DNA from: Ammoniphilus resinae
Lineage (GTDB): Bacteria > Bacillota > Bacilli > Aneurinibacillales > RAOX-1
DNA: 64,000 bases
Reading direction: 5' to 3'
Assembly (NCBI RefSeq): GCF_017873965.1
Contig: NZ_JAGGKT010000003.1
Location: forward strand, 124,001-188,000
Each line of letters begins with the position of its first letter. Within the stretch, counting starts at the first letter, position 1. Shown piece by piece: positions 35,183 to 44,431 of the stretch. The notes under the pieces were generated by a model that worked only from the letters and a program-made list of their open reading frames with translations, did no database searches and had not been told where the DNA came from. Both the position numbers and the translations under genes were made by a program.

Positions 35183-35575
35183 TTATGCTTTAAGATGTTT
35201 CTCTAATTGTTCTCTAATAGCGGAAGGGATCGATTCAGCCCTTTGGGTCTTGAAATTAAAGTAAACCATCGTGATCCTTCCGCTTGCGCATACCTCATTC
35301 TGTTGGACAACCTCCTGAAAAATAACAAAGCTGGAGTTCCCAATCCGTTCAATGGAGGTTCGAATAGTGACATCTAATCCATAATAAATCTGCTTTATAA
35401 AGTCTACAGAGAGACTTGCGATAATTAAATTCCAATTTTTCAGATCTAGGTCTTCATTGAACAGGCGGAATACGTCAATACGTGCCGATTCAAACCAGTT
35501 TGGGATAACGTTATTGTTGATGTGTCCGAGTGCGTCTGTTTCCGCAAAACGAGGAATAAGATGTTGTGTAAACAA
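35183..35575 (-). CDS. acyl-CoA thioesterase, 4HBT hotdog fold
   Basis: 130 residues from TTG 35575 behind GGAGGAG. Hotdog-fold signature RFAETDALGHINNNVIPNWFESAR (catalytic Asp in 'T-D-A-L-G-H') followed by YGLDVTIRTSIERIGNSSFVI. It should hydrolyse acyl-CoA thioesters, like YbgC/4-hydroxybenzoyl-CoA thioesterase relatives. Substrate unknown. Confidence 0.85.
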   Translation of the reverse strand: MFTQHLIPRFAETDALGHINNNVIPNWFESARIDVFRLFNEDLDLKNWNLIIASLSVDFIKQIYYGLDVTIRTSIERIGNSSFVIFQEVVQQNEVCASGRITMVYFNFKTQRAESIPSAIREQLEKHLKA

Positions 35576-35664
35576 GGAAACTCCTCCTTTAAAAGATGTT
35601 TATTTGGAAATTTTACCATAGATATTAAAAAAATGGACAGGGAAAAATAGATCTTCTGAAGGGG

Positions 35665-35693
35665 TTGAATTTTTATAAATTGTTTTGTATAAT
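35665..35693 (+). promoter_or_regulatory. sigma-A promoter
   Basis: TTGAAT (35665-35670), 17-bp spacer, TATAAT (35688-35693); 35 bases upstream of the GTG start at 35728. Confidence 0.7.
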
Positions 35694-35727
35694 TAAAACA
35701 ATGATAAGCAGGAATGAGGGGATTTTC

Positions 35728-35928
35728 GTGAAGGCTCAAATTGAACATGTTGAACAATTACCACAACAAGAAGAGGTACAGATGTTGCGACAATCACTAA
35801 TCGAGGCAACAGAAACGATTGAGTATATGGTCAACTCCCTCATGTGGAGTGCTGAATATAAGGTTCTTGCCCAGTCAAAAGAAAAACTGGGAAAGTTGAA
35901 GAAACTGCTAACAACATTAGATGCATAA
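35728..35928 (+). CDS. small helical protein (66 aa)
   Basis: GTG 35728 after GAGGGGATT, downstream of a consensus-like promoter. Helical throughout (QEEVQMLRQSLIEATETIEYM; KEKLGKLKKLLTTLDA). No cysteine or membrane helix. Divergent from the thioesterase gene. Unrecognised. Confidence 0.6.
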   Translation: MKAQIEHVEQLPQQEEVQMLRQSLIEATETIEYMVNSLMWSAEYKVLAQSKEKLGKLKKLLTTLDA

Positions 35929-36023
35929 ATATACTAAGGGCGGATCGTTTGATCGCTCTTTTTTGTTGGTACCCTCATAAAACATCGCTATTTTTACGAA
36001 TAGTTCTGTTAGGAGGGGAAAAT

Positions 36024-36893
36024 ATGAAAAAAATGGCATACATAGGGATTGGCATGGTTTTTACTTTCATTGTTTCTTTTACTTGGATCAGTTGGGCTGA
36101 CAACAGTCAAATACCAAAAGAAACCATTGATCAAAACACTGCTGCCGAGGAAACAATAAACGAAACAGTACGTCCAAAAGAAGGGACTGTATCTTATTTA
36201 AATAAAGAAAAGAGAAGCTTAATTATTTTTGACGGACAGGGCAAGCAGCATGTTACCGTTCAACCGGAAACAAAGATCATGATTAATGATCAAGAATCCG
36301 CATTTGAAAATATTCAACTAGGTGACGAGTTGAAAGTCGTTTCCAATTCAGAGAATGTAGTTCGTTATCTTTTGGTGCATCAGCAGGTGGATGTAACACC
36401 AGCACTAAACCAAGAGACAAAAGAGGCAAGCAAACCAGCAGTAGAAAAGGTTAGCATGGCGGAGGAAGATACGTCCAGTGCTTTGACAAGATATGAGGAA
36501 CTTAAAATCCAACTTAAACAGGATAAAAATAAGTTGGAAATTAAATGGGACGGAAAAACAGCAAAAATTACCTTGGAAACTGAAGATGATAAAAAGAAAC
36601 TAGACGGAAAAGAAGCATATTCTGTTTTACAGAAATGGGTAGGAAAGTGGGATAATAACAGCAACCAACAAAAAGAAATGCTTATGGACCTGATCCGTAT
36701 TGTCAAAATGGACAGCGACGAGCCTTTTACTTATTCATTTGAATGGAAAAAGGATGGTAAAAGCGGAAAATGGGAAACCAAGTCGAATGATAAAAAATCG
36801 GGTGATAAAGGAAAGCATCTGGGGCAACTGAAGCATGAGAATTATAACGAAAACGCACCCGGTCACAAAAAGCATGACCATGGAGACGATTAG
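36024..36893 (+). CDS. exported protein with YusW-like C-terminal domain (289 aa)
   Basis: ATG 36024 behind AGGAGGGG. An N-terminal signal or anchor helix (MKKMAYIGIGMVFTFIVSFT) is followed by a beta-rich part (EGTVSYLNKEKRSLIIFDGQ) and, from ~165, a second domain (ELKIQLKQDKNKLEIKWDGK; EAYSVLQKWVGKWD; PFTYSFEWKKDGK) that resembles YusW-like proteins. The last ~40 residues are Lys/Asp/His-rich, ending KKHDHGDD, a possible metal-binding tail. Function unknown. Confidence 0.6.
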   Translation: MKKMAYIGIGMVFTFIVSFTWISWADNSQIPKETIDQNTAAEETINETVRPKEGTVSYLNKEKRSLIIFDGQGKQHVTVQPETKIMINDQESAFENIQLGDELKVVSNSENVVRYLLVHQQVDVTPALNQETKEASKPAVEKVSMAEEDTSSALTRYEELKIQLKQDKNKLEIKWDGKTAKITLETEDDKKKLDGKEAYSVLQKWVGKWDNNSNQQKEMLMDLIRIVKMDSDEPFTYSFEWKKDGKSGKWETKSNDKKSGDKGKHLGQLKHENYNENAPGHKKHDHGDD

Positions 36894-36903
36894 AGACACA
36901 TAA

Positions 36904-36935
36904 CAAAACCACCGGTTTTTAATCGGTGGTTTTTC
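36904..36935. terminator. terminator between convergent genes
   Basis: AACCACCGGT/ATCGGTGGTT stem with A-run and T-run on either side. Confidence 0.85.
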
Positions 36936-37413
36936 AATGGGATTCGTTAGTTAAGTGAAGAACTTTTTGTGTTTGTTTAAAACGAAAGAGCATGGCAATT
37001 CTCCATGGGAAGATCATCCCAATTGCAAGGATATAGAATAAGCCCCCCGTTTCATAAACGGACATGACATCACCAACGAAAAACTTGATAATCGTACGTA
37101 GAATCAATAAACCGAGCAAAATAAATATAAATGATTTAGATCGTTTCAAGAAGATGTTTTTCCCTTTGACCTCAAAATTAGAGGTTAGAATCAAGGGGAT
37201 TGAGAAGATCATTCCCACGATCAGTGATTCAATAGCGTAAAGGACATGGACCTGCATCGGTGGATATAGAAACATAATAGAACCTGTGCTCATAAATACA
37301 GGTGGTAGAAGAATCTTTTTGATAGATGTTGGTTCTTTGGATTTTTTGTTTCGTACATAAATCACGACTAACGCCATTACAAAAGCACCAATGGAACTTA
37401 TGAGTACACCCAT
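36934..37413 (-). CDS. ccdC: CcdC-family membrane protein
   Basis: 159 residues, ATG 37413 behind GAGAGGATG. About five membrane helices. ILLPPVFMSTGSIMFLYPP and FIFILLGLLILRTIIKFFVGD match CcdC (DUF1453) of the Bacillus ccdA region, linked by position to cytochrome c maturation but of unproven function. Here it stands alone next to ctaA, in keeping with a respiratory role. Confidence 0.8.
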   Translation of the reverse strand: MGVLISSIGAFVMALVVIYVRNKKSKEPTSIKKILLPPVFMSTGSIMFLYPPMQVHVLYAIESLIVGMIFSIPLILTSNFEVKGKNIFLKRSKSFIFILLGLLILRTIIKFFVGDVMSVYETGGLFYILAIGMIFPWRIAMLFRFKQTQKVLHLTNESH

Positions 37414-37580
37414 GCTTGATTCATCCTCTCTATCTCTATTTTAAAAAACATCAAATGTATAACACATTTAATTATAATCCGATCCTCGAAAAAAAACTAC
37501 TCTATCCAATAAATTCATAAGACCTCCAAATCTCTCTTTCGCAAGCTTTCAATAAATATCCGCCAATCATTTCACCTATT

Positions 37581-37679
37581 TACATGTTAAATAACATGTA
37601 AAATAAAATATTCTTAATTAACAGAAAACAATGCTTAAAATCTTATCTTACTGTCAAGAATCTTAACTAGGGCCCTAGT
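37581..37679. promoter_or_regulatory. two palindromes in the ccdC-ctaA intergenic region
   Basis: TACATGTTAAATAACATGTA (37581-37600) has 9-bp arms around AA. ACTAGGGCCCTAGT (37666-37679) is a perfect 14-bp palindrome ending just before the ctaA ribosome site. Both look like binding sites for dimeric regulators. The 287-bp region has no gene. Confidence 0.5.
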
Positions 37680-37700
37680 ATTTAAGAAGAGGTGAGATTT

Positions 37701-38639
37701 TTGACAATTAGACGGATAGCGTTGGTTACAATGATTGTTTCCTATTTTTTAATTGTGTTTGGAGGATATGTGGCCTCATCTGAATCAGGGATGGGATGTG
37801 GCCCTGAATGGCCGTTTTGTAACGGGGAGATTATTCCTTCTCTACAGGGGGAAACCCTGATTGAGTTCACACACCGTGTGATTGGAGCCGTGCTTGTTAT
37901 CTTGTCATTATGGCTATTTTTTCAAGTATTGCGTTCAACCAACGGGAGAAAGATTCGCTTAGCTGCCTATTGGATGATCAGCACCCTTGCCGTTCAGGTA
38001 CTTTTCGGTGCTATTGTTGTTTGGTTAGATTTACCTACTTTTATGATCGCAGCACATTTAATCGTTGCCATGGCTTATTTGTATTGTGTAATTTTTATCT
38101 GGAGAGCTGCGCTTAATAGTGATTCCAGAACCGGTCGCCCTCATTATAGAAGTGATCAAATATTCAGGAATATGATGGTCCATATAGATATTCTTATCGG
38201 GCTGCTTGTTGTCACTATTGCTCTTGGAGCCTATATAAAACACAATCACTATGGATTGGCATGTGAGTGGGTTGCCTGCGGAGAGTCATTGTTGCCAACT
38301 AATTGGGGACAATTGCTACAAACGTTGCACCGTGTGTTTGCCTTAGGGTCAGCTATGTATACTCTTGTTCTGGTTTTTTGGGGATATACGAATGGGATAT
38401 CTAAGAATATATGTATAAGACTAAAATTAGTGTCTTTCATGATGTTGCTCCAGCTTGCAATCGGTGTGATGACGATTTTATCTTTTATCGATTTAAGATG
38501 GGCACTTGTTCACATGGCAGCTGGAACTCTGTTACTGGCTACCATCTTTGAGACTAAGATCTTTTTGCAGTTCTACGATTACCCAATCTATAGTAATTTC
38601 ATTTCGAGAAACCATCACAATGGTCATAGAATAGGTTAG
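37701..38639 (+). CDS. ctaA: heme A synthase
   Basis: 312 residues from TTG 37701, six bases after GAAGAGGTGA; the GTG at 37692 lies in that site. Eight membrane helices. The conserved extracytoplasmic cysteine pair is CGPEWPFC (~residues 34-41) with a second pair CEWVACGE (~193-199), and heme-ligand histidines in EFTHRVIG, IAAHLIVA, TLHRVFAL and LVHMAAG. It oxidises heme O to heme A for aa3/ba3 oxidases such as the one at the window end. ctaB is not adjacent in the window. Confidence 0.95.
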   Translation: MTIRRIALVTMIVSYFLIVFGGYVASSESGMGCGPEWPFCNGEIIPSLQGETLIEFTHRVIGAVLVILSLWLFFQVLRSTNGRKIRLAAYWMISTLAVQVLFGAIVVWLDLPTFMIAAHLIVAMAYLYCVIFIWRAALNSDSRTGRPHYRSDQIFRNMMVHIDILIGLLVVTIALGAYIKHNHYGLACEWVACGESLLPTNWGQLLQTLHRVFALGSAMYTLVLVFWGYTNGISKNICIRLKLVSFMMLLQLAIGVMTILSFIDLRWALVHMAAGTLLLATIFETKIFLQFYDYPIYSNFISRNHHNGHRIG

Positions 38640-38727
38640 TTTGTTGTCCTACTTGATATACAGAATATGGTATGATAGAAAGGAGTGGAAGTAATCCCCA
38701 ATTTTTATATAGAAGGGAATGAGGAAG

Positions 38728-39300
38728 ATGAGTTTTGATTTTCAACATCGCTTTGGAACAGGTATAGAGCCAAAAGAATTTATCCAGGGGATGACGCAAA
38801 ATAAAGAGAAGTTTTTAGATTGGTATGAGAAGTTTTCTTTGGAAAATCAGGAGGATGCTGCTTTCTTTGGATCCCTAAAGGATAAGCATCAATGGCACTG
38901 CTTTATTCTGGCTGCTGATTGGTGTGGCGATGTGGTTCGAAATGTTCCCGTTGTATTTAAAGTATTGGAGAGCGCGGGAATTCCCACTGAAGTCCTAATT
39001 ATGGAGCAGAATACTGATGTAATGGAGCAATTTTTAACAATGGGCGGAAGGTCCATTCCCATTGTTATTTTCACAGACCTTAATGGGAAGGTATTGGGGA
39101 AGTGGGGCCCGAGACCGAATGTTGTTCAGGAAGTTATGATCCAATTTAAGGGGGCGAATCCGGACCGGAATGCACTCGAATATGAGGAGAATCTGCGACT
39201 AACTTATTCGGAAATGATGAAAAGATACAACAGTGGATCTGGTACCGACTATCAACAATGGATTGTTGATGAACTAAGGGAATTGCTGGCAACCTTCTAA
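38728..39300 (+). CDS. thioredoxin-fold protein with single active-site cysteine
   Basis: 190 residues from ATG 38728. Centre of the protein has CFILAADWCGDVVRNVPVVF (one cysteine where thioredoxin has CxxC) and the cis-proline loop GGRSIPIVIFTD. The family occurs in Bacillales as 'thioredoxin family protein' of unknown partner. With WCGD in place of WCGPC it may act through a monothiol or not be a redox enzyme. Confidence 0.8.
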   Translation: MSFDFQHRFGTGIEPKEFIQGMTQNKEKFLDWYEKFSLENQEDAAFFGSLKDKHQWHCFILAADWCGDVVRNVPVVFKVLESAGIPTEVLIMEQNTDVMEQFLTMGGRSIPIVIFTDLNGKVLGKWGPRPNVVQEVMIQFKGANPDRNALEYEENLRLTYSEMMKRYNSGSGTDYQQWIVDELRELLATF

Positions 39301-39317
39301 AAACAGTTTCGTTTCTG

Positions 39318-39370
39318 AATCCTGCATGTTTTGTCTAGCGATGATAAAATGTGTAGGATTTTGTATTTTT
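39318..39370 (+). terminator. terminator
   Basis: AATCCTGCATGT pairs over 12 positions (with G-T pairs) with ATGTGTAGGATT, followed by TTGTATTTTT. Confidence 0.65.
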
Positions 39371-39443
39371 ATTGCAGGTTTTTTTCGGTTTATGTGGAAT
39401 ACCTTTTTAGGATGATAACAGTGATCAGATTGGAGGATCGCTA

Positions 39444-39659
39444 ATGCGAATAACGAAAAAATGTACCAATTTTGATTGCCAGTACTTTAATATTGAACTT
39501 GAAATTTCACCCCAAGAGGGACAAACCCTAACTTTATTATGTGAACACTGTCTCATTGGGGAAGCTCAGATGATGTTTTCAGACCTGTTTGAAATAGATC
39601 GTTCAAATGATGAGCTGATAGAGGCGGAATTTGACTTCGGAAAGATTTTTAATTCTTAG
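39444..39659 (+). CDS. small zinc-ribbon-type protein (71 aa), cassette gene 1
   Basis: ATG 39444 behind GGAGGATC. Four cysteines in two pairs (CTNFDC at 7-12 and CEHC at 33-36) suggest one structural zinc site; the rest is acidic (EIDRSNDELIEAEFDFGKIF). It is 11 bases before the next gene and so the first of a three-gene run. No family recognised. Confidence 0.6.
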   Translation: MRITKKCTNFDCQYFNIELEISPQEGQTLTLLCEHCLIGEAQMMFSDLFEIDRSNDELIEAEFDFGKIFNS

Positions 39660-39670
39660 GAGTGGTATCT

Positions 39671-41266
39671 TTGGTATTTTCTAACGAATTTGATCGTTTA
39701 AGGAATAAAATTTTACAATCTAAACAGGAGCAAGAAGATAGTGGAGAAGCAACAAGAGAATCTTCTGCTACTCCGTTGGCCCCAGAGGATGAACAAATTT
39801 TCAACTCTTCGATTAAGGAATTGTGGCAGCAGGCAGTCGAGGACCATCAGCGAAACCTTGATGTGAGCAGATCTGGCAAAGAGGAGGAAACAGAAAACGA
39901 ACCTCTTGAATCAAGTGACATCAACTGGGAAGAGCAGCAAAGAGAGATAGAGGAAATATATGAAGCCACAAAACATTCAATTTCCCCACAAATTGAAGCG
40001 GAAAAACCCGTGTTACAGGCTCCCCAGGAGCTTGGATTGCAACCCGCTGCCCCCAGTCTAGATGAGAAGGACAAGATAGAACATTCTGCTATAGAAGAAA
40101 TTGCTGTAACAACAGTGGAAACAGAAGTGGCGGGGACTGAACCAGATTTCATATTATCTTCTCCTGATGTCAGCAATGAACAGGGAGGGATCCAAGCGGG
40201 AGCAGCAGATTCAGTCCATTTCCCCCTTGAAATGTTGGTGATTGAAGAAGATGAGGGGCCAGTTGAAAATTTCCATCAAATTTCTTTAAAAGGACTTCAG
40301 GAAGAAGTAAACGAAACTTTGGAAAGAGTGTATGAATATTACCAAAGCCGGATGCAAGAAATTTTTGGTTTTGAAATACCATCTAAGGATAATGTGGTAT
40401 TGACTCAAACAAAGTTAGGGGAATATGCCAATGCTATTGTTGAGGTTGCCCGACAGCAAGGACGAGTAACACGTGAAGCAATGGAAGCGGTTCGCGTCTT
40501 GCTGCCCATTTTGTGGAAACCCTTAAATCGTCAAGAATACAGTGTTTCAGAAACATGGTATGGCACCAATCTGGGGTTCATCTGTCGGTTTATTCAATCA
40601 GGGCAATCCTGTCAGTCATTTGATCCGATTGACTTAAGTACGGCCGCTTCGATGCTCCATTGTACAGAACAAGAAGTCATCGATTTGTACCCTAAATTGG
40701 GTGGGGTAAAACTTGGTTCCAGCTATATCTTTAGTAAACAGCTGGTTGAAGAATTTGCTTCTGAATTTAAAGGAACCATAAAGCCTGCATCAGTAACAGA
40801 CATGGAGCATTTCTATGAAAATGCAAAGGAAAGTTTAAGCACTCTTTTGTATATTGAACACGAAATAAACTATGCCTACGATGAAATTCGCTATATTCGA
40901 GACTTATTATTATCGGGGATCGATTTTTTAACCAATCGGATCAAACAGCCGGTGAAAATATTAATTGAGCAGAGACTCGGAGAGCTATATCGGAAGTATA
41001 AACAATTATCAGCTTGCAGCCTGGCTTCGATTGAAGTAAACAGGGATGTTTGGACACAATATGAGCTGCCGAATATCTTTGCCATTATTGAACAATATAG
41101 CGGGGAAAAGATGACTGGAGATCGTCTAGCTGAGAGTCTTGAGCAAACCATTAAATTGATTGACCAGGAACGAGCGACAATCAGTGAGTTGTCTAAGCAG
41201 GTAACCGGAACTTTAGGACAACTAAGTGTTGATATGGAACTTCTTAAAATTAAACAAGGCCTATAA
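39671..41266 (+). CDS. large hypothetical protein with HTH-like segment (531 aa), cassette gene 2
   Basis: From TTG 39671, 8 bases after AGGAG. Residues ~1-200 are low-complexity, Glu/Ser/Ala-rich and probably disordered. Residues ~205-300 are helical (LQEEVNETLERVYEYYQ). Residues ~320-370 hold LSTAASMLHCTEQEVIDLYPKLGGVKLGSSYIF, broken here by position only, which looks like an excisionase/MerR-type helix-turn-helix with wing. A long helical C-terminus follows. The stop overlaps an ATG of the next frame. No known family. Confidence 0.6.
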   Translation: MVFSNEFDRLRNKILQSKQEQEDSGEATRESSATPLAPEDEQIFNSSIKELWQQAVEDHQRNLDVSRSGKEEETENEPLESSDINWEEQQREIEEIYEATKHSISPQIEAEKPVLQAPQELGLQPAAPSLDEKDKIEHSAIEEIAVTTVETEVAGTEPDFILSSPDVSNEQGGIQAGAADSVHFPLEMLVIEEDEGPVENFHQISLKGLQEEVNETLERVYEYYQSRMQEIFGFEIPSKDNVVLTQTKLGEYANAIVEVARQQGRVTREAMEAVRVLLPILWKPLNRQEYSVSETWYGTNLGFICRFIQSGQSCQSFDPIDLSTAASMLHCTEQEVIDLYPKLGGVKLGSSYIFSKQLVEEFASEFKGTIKPASVTDMEHFYENAKESLSTLLYIEHEINYAYDEIRYIRDLLLSGIDFLTNRIKQPVKILIEQRLGELYRKYKQLSACSLASIEVNRDVWTQYELPNIFAIIEQYSGEKMTGDRLAESLEQTIKLIDQERATISELSKQVTGTLGQLSVDMELLKIKQGL

Positions 41267-41301
41267 TGTTTTTAAACAGGAAAGCAGATGGAAGTGGAGT
41301 T

Positions 41302-41967
41302 ATGACAGATCAATTAATTTTTTTTGATGCTTTAGAAAATGAAGTGAACAGGTCTCCACATCACCTGTTGCTACTTCGTACTGAACTAAATGAGTTGCAA
41401 TTTGAGGCAATCTTATTGACATCTGCAGCTATATATTTGTTTTTTGTAATACCAAGCGACGTACGAAATCTATCGATTACCGGAAAATTACTAGAGGCTC
41501 AAAGGGAGGACAAATTCTTAGCTTGGAAGAGAGGGGCCGGAGAAAAGCAAATCAATGCTGTTCAGAATGAACTTGGGCTGCCTTCCTTACCTGTTTTTGA
41601 ATGTTACGTACTCCCTTCTAAATGGGGGCCCGTGCGGATCGTTGGGCATCGATCCCTAGTTTTGTCCTGTGATCTGTTTCCTTCTTTCATCCAACAAATT
41701 GGCGGAAGAGAGAATGAAACAATCCGGAATAAACAACAAGCACTGTATCAGCATCTTAAGAAAACTAGTGAACTCACAGCAGTTTCAAAGGAGAAAGGGA
41801 TATTAGAGCTTGAAGGTTCGCGCCAACAAGCGGCGGCTATTGCTATTCCTGAGACATCTAATGTGGGTCTGCCACCAAGACAGGCCAAAAGAAAGGAACA
41901 GACCAAAGAAAATATATTCTTGCTGTTCTGGCGAGTATTCTTTAAAAAAAGGCAGAAAAAAGGATAA
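41302..41967 (+). CDS. hypothetical protein, possibly degenerate NERD-like (221 aa), cassette gene 3
   Basis: ATG 41302 after AAGTGGAG; ATG 41266, overlapping the previous stop, is an alternative. The first half has RSPHHLLLLRTELNELQFEA then ILLTSAAIYLFFVIPSD, which recalls nuclease-related NERD domains, but the catalytic Asp and E-x-K positions are not kept. The C-terminus is basic (PPRQAKRKEQTK; FFKKRQKKG) with a hydrophobic patch. The NERD link is speculative. Confidence 0.55.
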   Translation: MTDQLIFFDALENEVNRSPHHLLLLRTELNELQFEAILLTSAAIYLFFVIPSDVRNLSITGKLLEAQREDKFLAWKRGAGEKQINAVQNELGLPSLPVFECYVLPSKWGPVRIVGHRSLVLSCDLFPSFIQQIGGRENETIRNKQQALYQHLKKTSELTAVSKEKGILELEGSRQQAAAIAIPETSNVGLPPRQAKRKEQTKENIFLLFWRVFFKKRQKKG

Positions 41968-41975
41968 AACCCACT

Positions 41976-42008
41976 GTAGGGATGGACATACCTTACGGTG
42001 GGTTTTAT
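41976..42008. terminator. bidirectional terminator
   Basis: AAAACCCAC/GTGGGTTTT outer stem with TGTAGG/CCTTACG inner pairing. Confidence 0.8.
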
Positions 42009-42010
42009 CG

Positions 42011-42262
42011 CTAAATAAATTGAAATCGTTTGTTTTTATCCCATACCTTCTTGAAACGCGGGATCTCAAGTTGATCTACTTGGACCGAATCGAGAAATTT
42101 TATTAAAGGTCTTACAAAGACAACTTCTCCATCACTTTTGTATATAACCATTTCTTCATGGGTTTCAGTATGAATGGCCCGACCCATAATCATATATAAA
42201 TTTCCTTTATAGCTTTCATAGATATCCCCAGCTTCTGGTTTCTCTTCTTTTATTTCTTCCAT
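42011..42262 (-). CDS. DUF1653 protein
   Basis: 83 residues, ATG 42262 behind GAGAGGAG. GDIYESYKGNLYMIMGRAIH, then EEMVIYKSDGEVVFVRPL and a final IPRFKKV fit the DUF1653 beta-barrel family. Function unknown. Confidence 0.8.
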   Translation of the reverse strand: MEEIKEEKPEAGDIYESYKGNLYMIMGRAIHTETHEEMVIYKSDGEVVFVRPLIKFLDSVQVDQLEIPRFKKVWDKNKRFQFI

Positions 42263-42432
42263 TTATGGTGCTCCTCTCTCTCAAATAATTCCACGTTCTT
42301 TCTTTTAATTCTATTATATGCTTAAATGCTTTAAAGCGCAATCTGATTAAAGCGTGCAACTTTGTATACTAGCTAAAAAAGAAGGGACATAGAATGGTAC
42401 AAGGTTTGGGTTTATTAGAAAGGAGAAGGGCG

Positions 42433-43494
42433 ATGGGAAAGCAGATAAAAATGATTTTCTTGATTGCGGCGACTTATATCGGGACAGTTGTAGGTGCGGG
42501 TTTTGCAACAGGTAAAGAGGTCGTAGAGTTTTTTACCCAATACGGGAGTAAAGGACTAGTTGGAGTACTCATTAGTTCTATTCTTTTTATCTGGTTAGGA
42601 ACTAAAGTCATGATTATAGCAAATCGGATTGGTGCCTATTCTTATCAGGAATTAACAGAGTATCTTTTCGGTAAGAAAATTGCCAGGTGGTTCAATATAG
42701 TTGTCCTAATGATCCTGCTTGGAGTGACTTCGGTCATGCTTTCCGGAACCGGAGCGATCTTCCAGGAGCAGTTGGGATTACCCTATCAAGCAGGCGTAGT
42801 AATTACCTTAGTCTTGTCTTATTTAGTCATGATTAAAGGATTGCAGGGTGTAATGGTCGTGAATTCGTTAGTTGTACCGATGATTCTTGGGTTTAGCATA
42901 CTGATTGGGGTCGAATTTATACTGAAATTAGACGATTGGTCATCTCTATTTACCGGGGCGTCGCTGACAAGAGGAACGGGAAGCGGTTGGATGATGAGCC
43001 CGCTCATTTATGTTTCTTTGAACCTCGCAATGGCCCAAGCTGTGCTTGTACCACTGGGAAAAGAAATTGATGATGAAAAGGTATTGAAGTGGGGAGGAAT
43101 ATTTGGCGGGATTGGGCTTTGCTTTATGCTGCTAGTATCCCATCTAGCCCTTGTCAATCTCCCAGAGGTATTAGCATATGAAATACCGATGGGGGTCTAT
43201 ATCAAAGAGTATGGCCTAGTTGTTCATCTACTATTTTTATTCGTCATTTATGGAGAGATTTTTACGACGCTTATCGGAAATGTATTTGGACTTGCCAGAC
43301 AAATTCATTCCGCTTCCCGAATCTCTGAACAGGTCCTAATTATTATTATTCTTATCATTAGTTATCTTATTAGCCTAGTTGGGTTTAGCTCACTGCTGAC
43401 CTATCTTTATCCTGCTTTCGGATATATGGGGATTGTGTTCCTTGTTATGCTGGCGATTCGGCGTCATAACGAAAAGAAATCCAATAAAAAATAG
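42433..43494 (+). CDS. YkvI-family membrane protein
   Basis: 353 residues from ATG 42433 behind AAAGGAGAAGG; the longer frame to 42394 is not needed. About ten membrane helices with AATYIGTVVGAGFATGKEV at the start, the mark of the YkvI/LeuT-fold-like family of putative transporters. GTVVGAGFATGKE resembles the unwound first helix of LeuT-fold amino-acid carriers. Substrate unknown. The 170 bases upstream hold no gene or known riboswitch. Confidence 0.8.
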   Translation: MGKQIKMIFLIAATYIGTVVGAGFATGKEVVEFFTQYGSKGLVGVLISSILFIWLGTKVMIIANRIGAYSYQELTEYLFGKKIARWFNIVVLMILLGVTSVMLSGTGAIFQEQLGLPYQAGVVITLVLSYLVMIKGLQGVMVVNSLVVPMILGFSILIGVEFILKLDDWSSLFTGASLTRGTGSGWMMSPLIYVSLNLAMAQAVLVPLGKEIDDEKVLKWGGIFGGIGLCFMLLVSHLALVNLPEVLAYEIPMGVYIKEYGLVVHLLFLFVIYGEIFTTLIGNVFGLARQIHSASRISEQVLIIIILIISYLISLVGFSSLLTYLYPAFGYMGIVFLVMLAIRRHNEKKSNKK

Positions 43495-43497
43495 AGA

Positions 43498-43520
43498 TGC
43501 CCCCTCTTGTGAGGGGGTTA
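43498..43520. terminator. terminator between convergent genes
   Basis: CCCCCTC-TTGT-GAGGGGG stem followed by TTACC. Confidence 0.6.
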
Positions 43521-43528
43521 CCATGTTC

Positions 43529-44431
43529 TTAATCCTTAACCAATTCCAAGTCTTTTTGTTCACAATCTGGTGAGCAGTAGCCATGGTATTTTTCTTCACA
43601 TTCAGGGCAGACCACATGCTGGCGGTGGCAAAGATCGTATTTACAGTTGATGTAGCGATCTTCTGGTTTTCCGCAGTGGTAGCATTTGCCAATCACGACA
43701 TCTTCTTCCGTATGGTTAATGGGGACCGCAATCCGCTCATCAAATACATAACACTTCCCATCCCAAAGTCGACCTTTGACTTCTGGGTCATTTCCGTAGG
43801 TGACGATTCCTCCATGTAATTGGGCTACATCTTTAAACCCCTCTTCAAGCATAAAGGCCGTTAATTTTTCACAACGGATACCACCTGTACAGTAGGTAAT
43901 AATCTTTTTATCTTTATAATCACCTAGATTCTCACGGATCCATTCCGGAAATTCTTTAAAGGATTCGACCTCGGGGCGAATAGCCCGACGGAAATGGCCA
44001 ATATCATACTCATAATCGTTTCTCCCGTCAAGGACGATAACATCTTCATCTTGTAATGCCGCATAAAATTCCTTAGGTTCTAAGTAATTTCCAGTTTTTC
44101 GATTCGGATCTAGATCTTTATCAACGCGGAACGTGACAAGCTCCGGACGATGTCTAACATGCATTTTTTTGAAGGTATGTCCATCTGCCTCATCTATTTT
44201 AAACCATAGGTCACTAAACCGGGGATCCCTATGCATCGTTTCCATATAGGTATTTGTTTGCTCTATTGTTCCGGAAACCGTCCCGTTGATACCTTCTTTA
44301 GAAATTAAAATTCGGCCTTTTAAACCTAAATCTTTGCAGAAGTCCAAGTGTTCCTGAGTAAATTCTTCAGGATTTTCAATTGGCACAAATTTGTAATAAA
44401 GTAATATTCTATATGGTTTTTGAACGTCCAT
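43529..44431 (-). CDS. trhO: tRNA uridine-34 hydroxylase TrhO, copy 1
   Basis: 300 residues, ATG 44431 behind GGTGGAG. TrhO (YbfQ type) makes 5-hydroxyuridine at the wobble position using O2. An N-terminal acylphosphatase-like domain ([15 protein letters not shown]) is followed by a rhodanese domain with catalytic Cys in [13 protein letters not shown] (~residue 181). The C-terminus has a zinc-type cysteine set ([24 protein letters not shown]). A close paralogue is at 57384-58277. Confidence 0.93.
   Translation of the reverse strand: MDVQKPYRILLYYKFVPIENPEEFTQEHLDFCKDLGLKGRILISKEGINGTVSGTIEQTNTYMETMHRDPRFSDLWFKIDEADGHTFKKMHVRHRPELVTFRVDKDLDPNRKTGNYLEPKEFYAALQDEDVIVLDGRNDYEYDIGHFRRAIRPEVESFKEFPEWIRENLGDYKDKKIITYCTGGIRCEKLTAFMLEEGFKDVAQLHGGIVTYGNDPEVKGRLWDGKCYVFDERIAVPINHTEEDVVIGKCYHCGKPEDRYINCKYDLCHRQHVVCPECEEKYHGYCSPDCEQKDLELVKD

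Noticed and set aside
36380-36706. 108-residue minus-strand frame inside the YusW-like gene
   Set aside because: Antisense shadow of a well-supported gene; Ser/Leu-rich without ribosome site.
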